From positions 62,001 through 126,000 of the forward strand of contig JADNYV010000007.1 of NCBI GenBank assembly GCA_015501055.1: DNA of 64,000 nt. Reading direction: 5' to 3'. This DNA comes from Mucidula mucida (Eukaryota > Basidiomycota > Agaricomycetes > Agaricales > Physalacriaceae). Below are positions 10,149 to 23,025 of this stretch, piece after piece (within the stretch, counting starts at the first letter, position 1; each line of letters starts with the position of its first letter). A program made the position numbers and the translations under genes. Below the pieces are notes generated by a model that saw only the letters and a list, made by a program, of their open reading frames with translations, was not told the DNA's origin and did not search any database.

Positions 10149-10946
10149 ATGTCTGCAGTCTACAAACGCGTCATTCTTGTCACTGGCTCCAACACCGGTA
10201 TTGGACTAGACATAGTGCGAAGCCTCGCAGAGAAAGGGCACACCGTCTACCTCTCCGCCCGCAATGCAAAGGCTGGTTTGGACGCGCAGTCCCAGCTCAA
10301 AGCCGATGGTCTCTCCGTGAAATTCGTCCAGCTCGACGTAACGTCCACCGCGTCCGTCGTCGCCGCGAAGGACGTTATCGAGAAGGCGGAGGGCCATCTT
10401 GACACCGTCGTGAACAACGCCGGCATCAGCTGCCTGGCTGAGAGCGCCGGGCCACTCAAAGAGTCCCTCGCTAACATCCAAGCCACATTCGACACGAATC
10501 TCCTCGGTCTCGTTCGCGTCGCGCAGGCATTCGTCCCTCTTCTCCGTCGTGCCCCGCCGGCCAGGCGTGCTTCGTCCAGGTCTCGACGCACATGGCGAGC
10601 AATTCCTTCATGGCATCTCCCCAAAGCAGATTGCACCAAGCCGTGTCGTACAACACGAGCAAGGCCGCCGCGAACTCGTATATCATCGCGTTGGCGAAGG
10701 AGTTGGAGGGAGAGGTCAAGGTCAACACAATTGCGCCTGGCTTCACGACGACCAAGTTGAACGGCTTTGCTCCGGCGGGCAGACGCCCAGACAAGCAGCG
10801 GATGTCATTGTTCCTTGGGCCTTGTTAGGACCTGAAGATAAGAATAAGACTTGTAAGTTCTCTTTATATCTTTACGAGGTCGATAAACCTTCATGCCGGT
10901 CATTACAGGTCTCTTCTGGTCTCCGAATGGAGAGTTCGCATGGTAG
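10149..10946 (+). pseudogene. Short-chain dehydrogenase/reductase, copy 1, frameshifted
   Basis: The start MSAVYKRVILVTGSNTGIGL carries the TGxxxGIG dinucleotide motif. NNAG (about residue 90) and the catalytic YNTSK follow, so this is a classical SDR of the carbonyl-reductase type, probably NADP(H)-dependent; the substrate is unknown. Compared with the second copy at 57811-58605, one base is missing at about 10551-10556 (GTGCCCCGCC) and another at about 10773-10780. Between them the true frame continues as MASNSFMASPQ...SYNTSKAAA. A final exon after a 56 nt intron restores the LFWSPNGEFAW end. The losses sit in C- and G-runs, so assembly error is as likely as decay. The start follows a TATA box by 58 bp. 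Confidence 0.75.
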
Positions 10947-11368
10947 AATAGACAGATAGGAAAGCAATGCAGTACAACAATTGAATTTGTGTTTTACCGT
11001 CCTCGCAATCTTTTGATTCCACCATGAAGAGCTCAAAGTACATAATTTCCTGCAAGTCCTGAAATGATAACAATAAAGCAACCACAACCGTCACGGTGCC
11101 AGCGTTTGTCTCGGAGTCATATTGCTACAGAGCTAAGCTAAATAATGTTTACGATTAGGGAAGCCAGACGTGAACTCGTCAGAGTCGAGAGCAAAGGTGC
11201 CGCATACATATTTCGATGACATTGTCTTCATCCAAGCGAGAACAGAAAAAAGCAGCAGACATAGACAAATAACAGTTTACGGGATCCGCAGACAGAAAGC
11301 AAGAACATGGCGATACATCGACATCCAGAAAACGCCAGAAAGTGCTGTAGAGAACGAGACAGAATCCG
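10947..11368. other. Convergent intergenic region
   Basis: It lies between the 3' ends of SDR copy 1 and the SPO22-like gene. No gene is seen. Confidence 0.4.
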
Positions 11369-14300
11369 TCAACGAGGTCCATATCGCGAAAGCAGTTCTC
11401 TGTATGTTTCTGAAATCTACCGAAACCATCAGTTACATCTATGAGCATCTGAGAACACCCTTACCTTTTCAGCTCGCTCCTTTCCTCCAGGGACGAACCT
11501 GCAGATAACAGTCGATGATTCAAACCAGCGCTTCGCTTCATCCAGCGCCGAAGCCCTGTCGGAAGCATCAGTTTCTTGAAAGCACGCTGCATAGGTCAAG
11601 CGAGGGCTGACTCAAGACACTCAAAGCCCGTGTTGTATGACGTGCTGAGCAACCAGAAGCGCTCGTCCATGGGATAAGCCTACGGGTGTCATAAGAAGGA
11701 GGAAGGAGAATATCTGGATACGATCGTACCTCTTCGCTGTCAATACTTTGTTCGATAACACTCACAGCCTGTTCCACGTAGCCGATAGCTTTCAATCGAT
11801 CAGCTGCCGAGTTACGCGCCAACATTATTGTACATATCGCACGCAGCCATCTTGAAAACTTCTCGATCGAGAGGGAATTATGGTCAAGACTTGCCCGGAG
11901 AATTGCCTGTCCCAAATGAGTGAAACCAAAGACGAAAACACAGCACTCACTTCAAGGCTGCCGTAGAGAACTACGGTGGAGAAGTCAACACTGCACTTTA
12001 CGTTTGAGACTAAGGACCTACCATCTACTGGGCAATCCTGCTCAGCCCACTGGCAAAATCGTTATTATACGACGGGCAGGTTATGAACCAGTAATTTACT
12101 AGAATGTCCGTGATGGCCTCGTAGGTACTAGCCGCCAGCGGGCCAGCCGAAACGGCGTCCTATCATCGCAGCGTGAGGCGTGAATGCATCACTGAGGACA
12201 AGAGAACGTACCCCAACGATGCTGGACATCCCGTCCCAGTCCTTCAACAAAGCCAATAACTCCACCTCGAAGACTCGCAATGTATGTGTGAAATACTGTA
12301 ATCGAGTAGCATCACTCTCCTCCACTATTACCCCCTTTTCCGAGATCTCATGAATCCTTTGCCGACACGCTTCCAGCTGGACTGTCAAGTTACGAGCCTT
12401 TTCTTCCTAGAAACAATCAGGAACATCAACGAGAACTGCAAGCGCTTACATCAATGACATCGTCCGTGGTGTCTTGCCGGGCTTGGCGAAAGGCGAAAAC
12501 TAACCGGAGTCAAGCTAATGCGATGTCTTGTTCTACGATAACACGCACCTCGACCGGATACACCAGAGAACGAGGCGATAGAGAGATGCATATACACTTC
12601 TGCGTCAATCTCAAGCGGCGAGGACTGGCAGTGTATCTCCAAAAGCTTGTATCCATCAGAATGAATCACATCAAATGAAGAAAATACGATACGTCTCGTG
12701 CCATGTCGAATAGATCGGATATCCGTTCATGATTTGCCGCCCACTCTGAGCATCCGTGAACGGCACAGTTGTAAGCTGTGCGCCATAACCACGAGAGATC
12801 CTTGGAAATGAGATTGATTGATTTTTGAGTTCGTGCCGTTTCAACGAACACTTTGGCTAGAAACATGTAGTCAATAGCTTGAAGGGGAAGCTACGACGAT
12901 TCACGGACATCTTCGAAAATGCTCAAGTAACGTATCGATGAGAAGAGGCCTATCCCAAATTTAAGATGTCACGAATCGGAAGTCGGACAGATGAACTGAC
13001 TTGTTCGGGGCCGTCTCAGTAAGTAGCCGAAGGACGAGCTTGAGAATACATCGAATAAGTGTCATGGCTTCAACGAGCGTCTCACCGCCGCTCGGTACTT
13101 TCAGTGTGTTGAGCAGCGCCTTGAGCGCCGCCAGAAGGATTAACCTGTTTTCCGACTGGTGCGATAATTGTGTCGCCAGTAACAGCATTCTCCTGTCAAA
13201 GTCTGGGCACTTCACCATTTCTTGCACGGCTTTGATCGCTGTTGAGACGTTTAGCGGCTCTCACTATGGCATTGCTAGTGGGGCATGCCTTCATCATCGA
13301 TCCCTATAACGCCTTGTCAGCTTCCGTCATCGATACAGAATCTACAGTACTTGCCCTGATGGACAGCAGTCAAGAACATAACGTAGTGCGTTGCGGCCTC
13401 GTTTGAAGGACACCTTCGCACCAATGCGGACGCCTTTGCAAACTCCCGGTGCTCGATGTGAGACAACGCCGCTTTCCTAAAACACTTCGCCCATGCGCTC
13501 GTCGGACTGTTCTTGCGGAATAGTTTGTGGCTTCCTGCAACAAACCACTCTGCTGCCTCTGACCAGCGTTTCGCGTTGTAATGTCGGTCTCCATACTGCC
13601 ATAACAACTGGGCAATGTGGGATTAAACCACTAGCAGTTTTGAGATGAAGGACATACAGTTAGACAAGCAGTCGCGGCAACACTGGGAAGATCGTAATCC
13701 GTTTCACAGAGTGCTATAGAGGCTACTAAGTGGTAAGACATCGAATGAGGGCGCCACTGACATGTTAATGCGGAGTCAAGTATACCCAGAGCTCGGTTCT
13801 GATCTTCGTCTTTCGCACAGTGCACTATGAGCGACAAGAGCAATCGATCAATGATTCCGGTCCCCAAATTAGTCTCGGTCGATGCCCGCTGCAAACAATG
13901 GCGGTGTACAGCAGTTACGAGAGCGCTACGAACATGTTGATATGAAATTACTGATGTGTTGTGAGCGTAGACGTACTGCTGGTGGCTGATTGTTCGTAGG
14001 TCTTGTAATACACTATGGCGAAGCATCAGTATTCCTCAACTAGGTGTGGAGGAAATATTTACTCAGTCAGACATGCCTCTGTTAATTCCATATGATCGAC
14101 AATGGACTTGAATGCTTAGAGACAAATGTTTCGTTCGACCGAACTTTTTACATGAAGCAGAAATGGCGTACCATTTAACAATGCAGACTCGTTAGCCTTG
14201 CGTCTCTTCAGAATTGCGAGTCGTAACCATCGGAGTTCTTGGTATCCGGAGCTTTCCTTGGTAGCGTTATAATGTGGAGATTGGAGAACAGTTGTATGAA

Positions 14301-15734
14301 AGACATACAGGATCGCCTGCGCGCGCACCATCAATGGACGGAATCAACTCGTCCAAAGCCGCCTCTGCCTGATCATATGAGCCAGACAAGAAGTACGCCC
14401 TCGCTAGCGTGCGCAGAATAGATATCTACCGAAGTCAAGGATGCTATCTCAGAGTAAGGCCAAAAATTCACGAACCTTCAGTTTACCACCCATGTCAGAG
14501 CCATCATTTTCCGAAGCACAGTCCGACAATGAAAATGCTTTCTGTAACCACCCAACGGCTTCCGCAGGATTAGTGGGTAGGATAGTTCGCCCGATGTCAT
14601 GAAATTTTAGAGCCAGGAGGGAGCGCTGGGTAGAAGGGCGTTAGTAGGAGATTTGGGCTAAGATACGAAGATTCACATCGTGAGCTGGAAGAAGACTCAA
14701 TCGTTGCTCGTCCCCTGTAACAACCTGAGTCGAGTTTCAATATTCAAATGTCTCGGCGTAAGTACCAGTTATTTTCTGCGCCATAAATTCTGCGACGGTA
14801 TGGTTGCCCTCCTTGAACGCCTAGAAATACGTGTCAGCAAAAACGCATATATGAGCGGGAATGCACATACCGCCTCCATGCGAGCTGAGAAATAAACAAT
14901 TATGGCACATGCACGAGCTTGGCGATGAGTCCCCTCGGGATCATCTGCATTCCGCAGGAGTTCTTCGAACTAAACAAACCTGAAAAAGTAGAAGACCGTG
15001 CGCATCGCATGACACACCCTTGCTGCACTAGTGAGAACGCTTCCCGCCAAATCGTTTCGCCCGTTTTCTGGATTGAACTCAGCTGGTATACGATGAGAAA
15101 AATGACGTCTGCGAACCAGATAGCGTCGCCCCCGTCTTACTAGCGAGTTGTAGGACGTGCAACAAACCTACGGGATCGCTGAGGAGGGATACATCGAGAA
15201 TAGGTTGAAGACGCACTCTCGATGCCGGGCCGGGGTTCCAAGCCGGCTTCGACGAGTCGAAAGGCAGCCAAGCGGACTAAAGCAAGTCAACAGGGAATAT
15301 GACTATACGATGGGGTCGTACGAGCACCGACAAGTTCGCCGTCGTCCTTCTCGCTCCCTGTGTGCTTCTTCTTGTCGTTGGCTTGACCTTGCGAGCGAAT
15401 GAGACTAGATATGTTCCACAGATTAACGCCTAGAAGAATATTCAAACCAGCGAGCATCGAAGCAAGTAAACGCGCAGACCTTCCTGATCCAACCAATCAC
15501 GTTCTGCAGTGCTTCCGTCCTCGCTTAACGATATGCTCTCTGACAAGCTCGCGATCCGCTGGAGACCCTTCACAGCACCCTTGGGTCATCTTCAAGGCAT
15601 CTCTTCGTCGTTGAAATATGATCTGTTCCGCCGCCGCAGTCAATGAGGTGCACTGTCTGTAGGCCAGTAGGCGCACCTTTGATTGACTGTAACCCGTCAT
15701 TGCCGCTGTTCTTGCGTTTCTTTGAGGCCGACAT
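11369..15734 (-). CDS. SPO22: SPO22/ZIP4-like meiosis protein (TPR repeats)
   Basis: Many short exons on the minus strand assemble into one TPR-type protein. The inferred start is MSASKKRKNSGNDGLQ at 15734. Recognisable blocks in order are VRLAAFRLVEAGLEPRPGIE (about 15240), LWQYGDRHYNAKRWSEAAEW and KCFRKAALSHIEHREFAKAS (13370-13600), VKCPDFDRRMLLLATQLSHQ (13200), and RAICTIMLARNSAADRLKAI (11850). The C-terminus is ETYRELLSRYGPR, stop at 11369. These match the SPO22 domain of basidiomycete proteins. SPO22/ZIP4 proteins act on meiotic chromosomes in crossover formation and synaptonemal complex assembly. I did not place every intron (around 20 are needed, about 45-55 nt each), so the exon map is partial. 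No clear break was found in the blocks I followed. Confidence 0.78.
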
Positions 15735-17111
15735 GTGTACCTGTAGCTGTATTACGCGTCTATTGTTGACCGTATTGAGGATGACGCGTGTAGTAGACGG
15801 GGAAACGACCAATTAGCGTGAGGGGAAGAAGTTGAAGGTGTTATGTCACGTCGTCACACGAAGGCTTTGCAGAGGTGCATGGAATAAGTCTTCAACTATA
15901 TAATATACTATATAGCAACAGAAGTGAGTACTTGCTTAGCCAACTGTTGTCTCCGCCAAAATCATCCCCTTTGATAATCAACTGCATGAAAAACAAGATT
16001 ATCTCTCCAAGATTGCGCGCTCAAGAATCAAACAGAGGCATAGCCTGTTCCCTCCTCTTCGCCGGCTATAGACCCGCTTTGTATCCGCCTCCTAGATGCG
16101 CCCACCGTTGGCAACATACGCAATCTTCGACGACTTCAGCTTATCTGCAACAACTTCAAACACAACAAATTTGGGAATTAACGAGCCAAGGGAAGAAAAG
16201 AAGACGTCTGAGCAACCTGTGATGTGCCCGCTCTAGAAAAATATTGCAGCGAAGAGCGCCTCAGTTTAGCAACTCAGTTCAGCTGAACGCCTTCACGAAA
16301 TACAACTTCTCTACTTTCGGCGCATCCAACTGTCGTTGTATCATTTGCTCCCCAAGGTGCCTCCGTAATTGATTAGATGTTTCGAAGAGGAACCCGTCGC
16401 AGTCATAGTGAAAGAGCGCAAGAACGTCGTCCAGGAATCGGAATAGAGTGTCGAAGGTGCTCATACCTGTCGACCGTCAGAACTTTCAATGAGTCGGCAA
16501 AGAATGCTCACCATCCAAAGATGTCCGTCAAATCCCATTACCGTCGTACAAAATTCTGAGCCGCAAGTAATGTGCGCTGTCGGGATGTGCTACTCAAACA
16601 TACCACCTTTCCGAGCGTGTATAGTCTTCAATCATTGGCGAGCTTGTCGCTGATTCCTCTCGTCGTGTTGATCTACTACAGACCGAAAGGATGTAGATAC
16701 TGGAGGGAAGTTTTAGACAATACGGGCGATAACAGAGCGAATGTGCTACTGGATCTGCTCCCGCAATTATAGGCAGTAGCGCTGGTGCTTTCTTGGGAGA
16801 CGTGCGGTTCAAGTGACTAGGATACCAGAGAAATGAGCCGTAGTGAGAGCCGAAGGCAAGGAGGATTTGTGTTTGTTTGTACAAACAGCTTTGCCTCTTG
16901 CGCCCATGTCGTCGCTCCCCGACGCCAACCATCGCTGTATAACGATATAACGACGCCCATTGGGCTTTCTTCTACTTCTTCTTTGTATTAAATTTATTTG
17001 TTTTCTTGCTTTCGTCGCTATCGTCCCGTATGTCGCCCACTTCGTCAACAATGAGTCTACTGATCTTACCGCGGATTCTAGATTCTTCTCTTTTCCGACG
17101 CGTACTTTTGC
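15735..17111. other. Intergenic region with a possible minus-strand exon
   Basis: Only 16279-16464 on the minus strand looks coding (see its own entry). Segments at 16560-16930 minus give protein-like peptides (e.g. KAVCTNKHKSSLPSALTTAH), but I could not link them by consistent splices. The region may hold a short multi-exon gene of unknown type. Confidence 0.35.
16279..16464 (-). CDS. Possible terminal exon of an unrecognised minus-strand gene
   Basis: The frame starts MSTFDTLFRFLDDVLALFHY, reads on as a mixed hydrophobic/charged peptide and stops at 16279 (61 aa). A CAG acceptor lies directly before its first bases, and a GTGAGC donor lies 45 nt upstream, which suggests a last exon. The upstream exon frame is not settled because one joining option meets a stop. 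The family is unknown. Confidence 0.25.
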   Translation of the reverse strand: MSTFDTLFRFLDDVLALFHYDCDGFLFETSNQLRRHLGEQMIQRQLDAPKVEKLYFVKAFS

Positions 17112-18166
17112 ATGGACCCTGCCCACCCTCTTCCTGCCCGCGACTCTAATGCCCAGCAGCCACCTCGTTCCATCCTCAAATCTTCGGGAGCGCGTCGTGA
17201 TGCACACGCTCAATCTGCTTCATCATCCTCGGCCCCCCAAGTTCAATTCAAGGGACTTCCACCTCTATCCGACCCCCGTACATTGTCAAAATCTCACCTA
17301 CGCTCCCAGAAACCCATCCAGAACGTACACCAGATCCCGAACGATGGTCCGGTTCCGCCAGTCACGCTTCCTGCTACCGCAAGTAGAAACGAGTTGGAAA
17401 TCATGGCATTTCAACTCGCCGCCCACCTACGGGAGCTGCGTATTGCTGAAGAAGAAGCGCTCAAGAAGCAGGCCGCACAACGACTTCCACGGCCCACCGG
17501 ACGTCCAGATGACTTTCCTGAATTCAAGAAAATTCTTATGGGACCGTGGGCTGGGGGATGTGACTGTAAGCCTTTTTACGACCGGTATCAGAAAAGAAAG
17601 ATTTATCTTTACTTAGATGGCCCAATTCTCGAGCCCACTTTGATAGTGCCCACGCATCGCTCGGTCATGGTCAATCCTGCACTTCTATCACCCGCTCAGC
17701 GTCTAGTGTGGGATATGAAAGCTCCACTCGATACCGCGACATGCTCCGGCCCACCGGGTTGGTCTCTATTGAATCGCTACGTTCGCAGCCTGTCACCTCC
17801 CCGAGACTATCCAAAATCTGCGTCATCTCGCATTCGTTTCCGTGGGCACTAAGGATTTCAGCGCAAGAGCGTTCGACAGGAGTTACTGTGGGAGAAGTCC
17901 TTGACTTTTTAGCGCAATTTTTCGCGATGCCATTACGAGACGGTGACCTTCAGGATGCAACGCCTTCGCATCACGCCGCTATGGTAGCCGCCCATACAAA
18001 GCGCACCGCTCAATCACCCAACCCCCCAAGCATGTGTCTTCATGACTGGCTGCTGGGAAGGTCGTTATTCGATGGCTTTGCTCATGATCCTGCTTACACG
18101 AGTCCAGATATCTTGGGAAGAGTGGGTGAGGTATATCTGAGATTGTTTTTCAAAGAATGTCGTTAG
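17112..18166 (+). CDS. DUF6699-type protein with a frameshift
   Basis: The protein starts MDPAHPLPARDSNAQQPPRS in a Pro/Ser-rich disordered N-terminus. The C-terminal half follows the pattern of the fungal DUF6699 domain: VNPALLSPAQRLVWDMKAPL, then SPRLSKICVISHSFPWALRI and TGVTVGEVLDFLAQFFAMPL. The two parts lie in different frames. The switch is needed at about 17738-17743 (GACATG), where one extra A would give a continuous reading; no plausible intron is there. Either the gene carries a one-base deletion or the sequence does. The function of DUF6699 proteins is unknown; they are frequent in Agaricomycetes. No signal peptide is visible. The stop at 18166 is 92 bp from the 3' end of the convergent DUF6535 gene. 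Confidence 0.65.
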
Positions 18167-18258
18167 ACACGATCTCGATGTACCATTGCGCGCTGTGTAC
18201 TTCATTTGTGCAGACACTGGATGATAAAGGGTCCGTCTTTACTAAGGTCATTATAATA

Positions 18259-21200
18259 CTACGAAACATTGTACATTGTACATAAGCTACTACGTACATC
18301 TAGTTCATTCTTCAGATACAGGTATTTGTTGTCTGCTCTCCATCGCCTCAGCAGCATCTGAAGGTGGGACACTTCTGTACCTGTCTTTAAATCTGTGAAC
18401 TGTTTCAAAAGTTCGGAAGCTACACATCGCCGCAGGACTGTTCGGTTCCGGTCGCCAAGGCTCTCTCCCATTGCCTCGATCAATAGCAAGCAGATATCAC
18501 TTCTATAACTAGATTCTCGTGCTAACTCTACTTTGAGAGATTCTAGAATGACAGAAACAATTGATAACTGCTCTTTGTAATCAGACCAGCTCATACAGAG
18601 CACAATTCTCAAGTACTTGAAAATAACCTTTGTTGAGTCTGGTCCCACCACATTTCTTGCATGAGTTTTCAACATAAACAGTGTCAACCAGGGAACATTG
18701 CCATAGAAAGCCGAGTCTTTTGCCACATTTGTAATGAGTTGTTCAATATAGACACAAGGCAGTTCAAGGAAGAGATCCTCTATGAAGAGCTCTGTTGTAT
18801 TGGTAGCATGGGCAAAATTGAACAGTGTCTGAATAAGAGTCCAATTCTCATCACTAAACTCTTCACCCTGTTGATACAGCCTAAAGACATGACCAACTGC
18901 TTTTAACAAGTGTTCATAGTCAGGATTTGAGTCTGCCTTGTACAGATTCTGAGCCCTTGTATTCATTCTAGCAACCAAGACAGATTTTTTCACTTGTGGA
19001 TCAAGATGAGAAAACATAGAAAAACATGCTGCCAAGGGCATGAAGATCCTGATATCCTTTGCATTCAGAGTTCCCAGCAGCTGAATAAGCAAAGCCAGCA
19101 CATCCTTTCTATGCTCCTTCAAAACTGCAAAATCTGTCTTCCACAGAGTATGTGCCAAAGCATCCAACAACAGCCTCAAAGTATGATGCTTCAAATGCAT
19201 AGTCCCATTGTCCTCTCTTATATCTGAGATATGCCAGTCCAGCAGCATCTTCACATCTGCAAGAGGATGCCCAGAGCCCACCTCTGCCTTCTCCTGCAGA
19301 AAATGATCCGGGTGCAGGTAATAGTACACAAGCTCTATAGCAATCACCACCACAAAATTGTGATAAGGCCACCCATAACTGTCCAGCTCTGTATAGGATG
19401 AACAATGGACTTTTAAATCATCCCAGACATCCATCAGCTCCGGATGCAACCGTGAATAGGACACCTGCCCAGTAATACAAGCTAGAGCTTGGGGAGAGTC
19501 AATCTCATCAAGAGAGACACACTTCCACAAGTGCAGAAAACTAGCCATGAAATCTGTGATACGGGGACTTGAAAGGAAGGCATGCATCTCCGGCGGGGCT
19601 TCAGGCTCAACCTGCTCAAAAAACTCCTCTGGCTGAGCTAGTTCTACAGAGAGCTTGGAATACAAAAGCATGGGAGCTTTAGTGGGAAGGAAGATAGATA
19701 TCTGCTTGGGAATGTATTTAAGATTCCACAACGAGCGGAGCGCCATGTCCGTGGTGGCCGTATTCTGACTACTCGTCAAAAGCCACGTCACGGCCTTCCA
19801 GCTTAGCACGGACTTCGATTTCTCGAGAAGCTGCTGCTCGTGGCTGTCAGCCCGATGAACCGGGCCAGACTTGAACAACTCTTTGCTCCAGAGCGTCCAG
19901 CTACCGGAAGTGAGGTTGCAGTAGGCAAGAACAATCGATATCTTCTTGAGAAGATATAGCCAGCCATCTCGCACGGACTGCAATACCAACCGGAACATTT
20001 TATGGAAGAGTACCACAGCCGGCGTGTTGTACGGACACGAAGGAATGAATAGCGGCAGCACAGTCGTGATGATATAAACACCCAGCACAATGCAGCTCAA
20101 GCTGATAACTACTTTGCCAGGGATGGAATGGAACTGCATCAATGTAACGCTGAGTCCGATAACAAACATGAAAAGCGAGAGCTGGAAGAACCACGGCAGC
20201 GCGGAAATGATCGTCTCGACTTTCCACTTCAACAGCTCGTCGAATCGGAGTTGACGTTTCTGCGCGCACATGTACGGGTTCCCGTTCTTCATATCGCGAC
20301 TGTACTCCACCAACCACGACTTGGCCGATGTCGCGAAGAGCATGGTCCCGAGGCATATCACCATGCAACTGCCCCATAAGGTCACGGATATGACGCCTGT
20401 AGAATCAGGGGAAGGACTGAGCTGGGCGGCAGTGATAGGCTGCCAATCTGTAGGCAGTGCGTTGTTGGAAGAGATGTTGATTGAGAGAAGTACGGCTTGG
20501 TTAAGAGCGTTGGCGTATATCTCTGCCGGATTGACATTGAGCGCGTTTATGAGGAAAGCGGCGACTAAGCCAAGGAAGAGAGTGGTCTGTGAGATGAAAC
20601 GTGAGCAACGCAAATACGTGAGCTCCAAAGAAGGCATTACGACAAGGAGGTTGCTGTTTAGCGTCTCTCGATAGCCAAGGAAGAGTTCGTTATCGTACTC
20701 GGACGCCTCACGGTTGTAGTATTCCCACAAGGCGGATTTTCGATCAACACCGACTCTGACGCGTTCAGAAGGCGGCGCAGCGGTGCTGGTATTGGAGACG
20801 GCCGACCTAGAACTAGTTGGCGTGCCTGACCGACTTGTTGCTGAACAACGCGTCAATCAATATCGTGCAGAGGCGGGTATGAGTAGAACAACTTACGCGC
20901 AGAATATGTGGCGTCCGTTGCAGGAGGAGGATTTTGAGTGAGGTTCTGTCTCCGCTTCGGAGTGTGTTTGGGGCGGGTGGTATATGGAGCAGTGAAGAGT
21001 GCACCAATGCGCGGGGAAGCGGCCATGGGGCTGGCATTTGAAGCATGCTCCGTAGGATTTTCGGGTGCGGAAGTAGGTTGGGGGATGGACAACAAGCTTG
21101 GATCATCGTGCACGGAGTCGACACGAGGCTGGACGGGTAAAGCGATGTCGCCGTGAAAGAAGCCAGCACCAGCGTCGGCCTCTGACAATGGAGACGGGGG

Positions 21201-21400
21201 GAAAGCGTCAGCAGAATAATGTGAAGCGGAATCAGAGATAGGTTCTAGGCGAAAGCGGACGGAATCGGCGTCATCTCGATATTCAGCACGTTCAGAGGTT
21301 TGTTCGCCAGACGGCGGGTATTCCTGGTCAGGTTGGTCGCATTGTCGATGGAATCGGGGTCACGAAATTCGCTGAAAAATGTGGATGGCTGAGTGCTCAT
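18259..21400 (-). CDS. Large multi-pass membrane protein with DUF6535 domain
   Basis: One long exon (20840 to 18259) encodes about 860 aa. It opens with the DUF6535 signature WEYYNREASEYDNELFLGYR, followed by hydrophobic helices: TLFLGLVAAFLINAL, TLWGSCMVICLGTMLFA, and a pair in FQLSLFMFVIGLSVTLM and VVISLSCIVLGVYIITTVLP. The remaining roughly 550 residues are soluble and helical. A preceding exon (about 21188-20898) encodes a disordered Pro/Ser/Asp-rich leader and splices in phase through a 57 nt intron to TSRSGTPTSS. Upstream the frame stays open (RAEYRDDADSVRFRLEPISD), but the likely start MSTQPSTFFSEFRDPDSID at 21400 is one base out of frame with it, near a CCCC run. The 5' end is therefore uncertain. 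The function of the family is unknown. Confidence 0.8.
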
Positions 21401-21840
21401 GATGGTGTTGGATTGTGGCTGAGAGGAATTGGACGTCGGAAAGCAGGCGTACGCAGGGTCCGTAGTCCGTTTTTGGAAAGCTTTTCTTGTTCTCGTGTTG
21501 TCATCATGGCCTTATTCTGGACAGTGTTGGCCGACGTCCAGCAGCAATGATAGAGAGGAAGGTATTCCACTCAAGGAGATACGAAGGGGCCGATTATGTC
21601 GCGTCCAGATTCAGCATCTGTTCGTGTTCGTATCGAACGAACGATGAGCAGAGGTCAGTCTACTCAATGTGTCACATACTGAAAGATTAGTGTTGTCGCG
21701 TGCGAAGCAAAGCCACCTATATGTATCCTTGCATCCATACCCGTTGTACGATGAAATGGTGATTGCGCGGTATGACAGCGCGTGGCCCACCTAAAGTTTG
21801 TTTGACTGATGCCGCTACCTGCTTGGCATAGTTCGTTTCG

Positions 21841-22330
21841 GGCATGGTCAGTTTGAACGCCAATGACCTTGTACGTATACTCATTCAAGCGTTCGACGAA
21901 ACCTCAACCCCAAATACTGAACATGTGTTCCTCTATAGCGCCGGCGCATACTCAGTTTTACGAGTGTTCTTGCTGTTCCCTCTGGAATTTGTAGCGCAGA
22001 ATTACTGCACGACACTGCCACAGTTCTCCGGGGTTCGCCTCAAGTGCCTTGTCACTCTACCGCAATGGTAATCCAGCTATACCTTTCCCATGGAGAGCTG
22101 GCTACGCGTGAGGTCGTTCAACGCATGGTCAGTCCAAGCAGACATTATCAGTTCCTTCTACGTACTAATCTAGGCATTCGTCGAAACCTTAGCCCCGAAA
22201 ACTAAACAACGTGTGTTATCCTTTTCTCCTACATTTCACCGCATACTCAATTTTACAAGTATACTTGTCACCCTCATGTAATTTGTAGCGGAACTCTTTG
22301 ACGAGATCCACTTGTCACAAATCCAACACT
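21841..22330 (+). repeat. Diverged tandem direct repeat, two units of about 220 bp
   Basis: Unit 1 (about 21841-22060) and unit 2 (about 22118-22330) share, in the same order, CATGGTCAGT, TCGACGAAACC/TCGTCGAAACC, CCCCAAATACTGAAC/CCCCGAAAACTAAAC, GCATACTCA, TTTTAC and AATTTGTAGCG. The units differ at many positions, so the duplication is old. No function is evident. Confidence 0.55.
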
Positions 22331-22893
22331 TGCACTGTCACAATTGGTCTTCAAACTCTTATATTGTGCTCAATAGTACCCCACTGGGAATCCTGCTTTA
22401 CCAGCTTGGACGCTTGTCCGAGTCAAGTACGCGCAGGCGATATAATGCTTTCCTTGTTGACGTCCTCGGCCTTGCCTGCACGCTCACGCACCACTGCGGC
22501 TGTGGTTCTAAACTCACACACTACAGGCTTAGGCTGTGTCGTCTCACCTATCGTCTCTAGCCAGTCGCTCCTTAAGATACGAACGACCGCCAACCATGAC
22601 GGCGGTACGACGCCTATAAACAATTGTGATAACCCTTTTGCATAAGCCTTTGTCAATTTCGCCGGGGCAAGCATATTGTGTTACTGGCACGTCACCGCGC
22701 CACGGTAGTTTTCAGTCGGACAAGATTCCGCTTCCCAGCGTCAACCTCCGTCCGTTGGGTACTTGCGTAGCTTCTGACTCGCACTCAAAGGCTTCTGCTG
22801 GGAGCAACTTGATTGTCTCGAGTTCAAACGAGCAGGGGCACGACGGTAAGCAATGCCTGTCTCACCGCCACACCAGGTGAAATACAGAGAAAC

Positions 22894-23025
22894 GCGCCGA
22901 AGACGCCCCAGAAGAATCCGCGTCGCGACCGCGGAATGAGAAAGCGCCGAAGACGCAATGAAAGGTAGGACGCGCCGAAGACGCAGTCTGAGATGTATCG
23001 GAGATGGGATGAGCGCCGAAGACGC
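22894..23025 (+). repeat. Four interspersed copies of GCGCCGAAGACGC
   Basis: Exact 13-mers begin at 22894, 22944, 22972 and 23013, with starts 50, 28 and 41 bases apart. The spacers share no obvious sequence, so it is not a simple satellite or a CRISPR array. It may be a cluster of protein-binding sites or a degenerate minisatellite. Confidence 0.6.

Noticed and set aside
22894..23025. CRISPR-like array
   Set aside because: The repeats are only 13 bp with unequal spacers, in a eukaryotic nuclear sequence.
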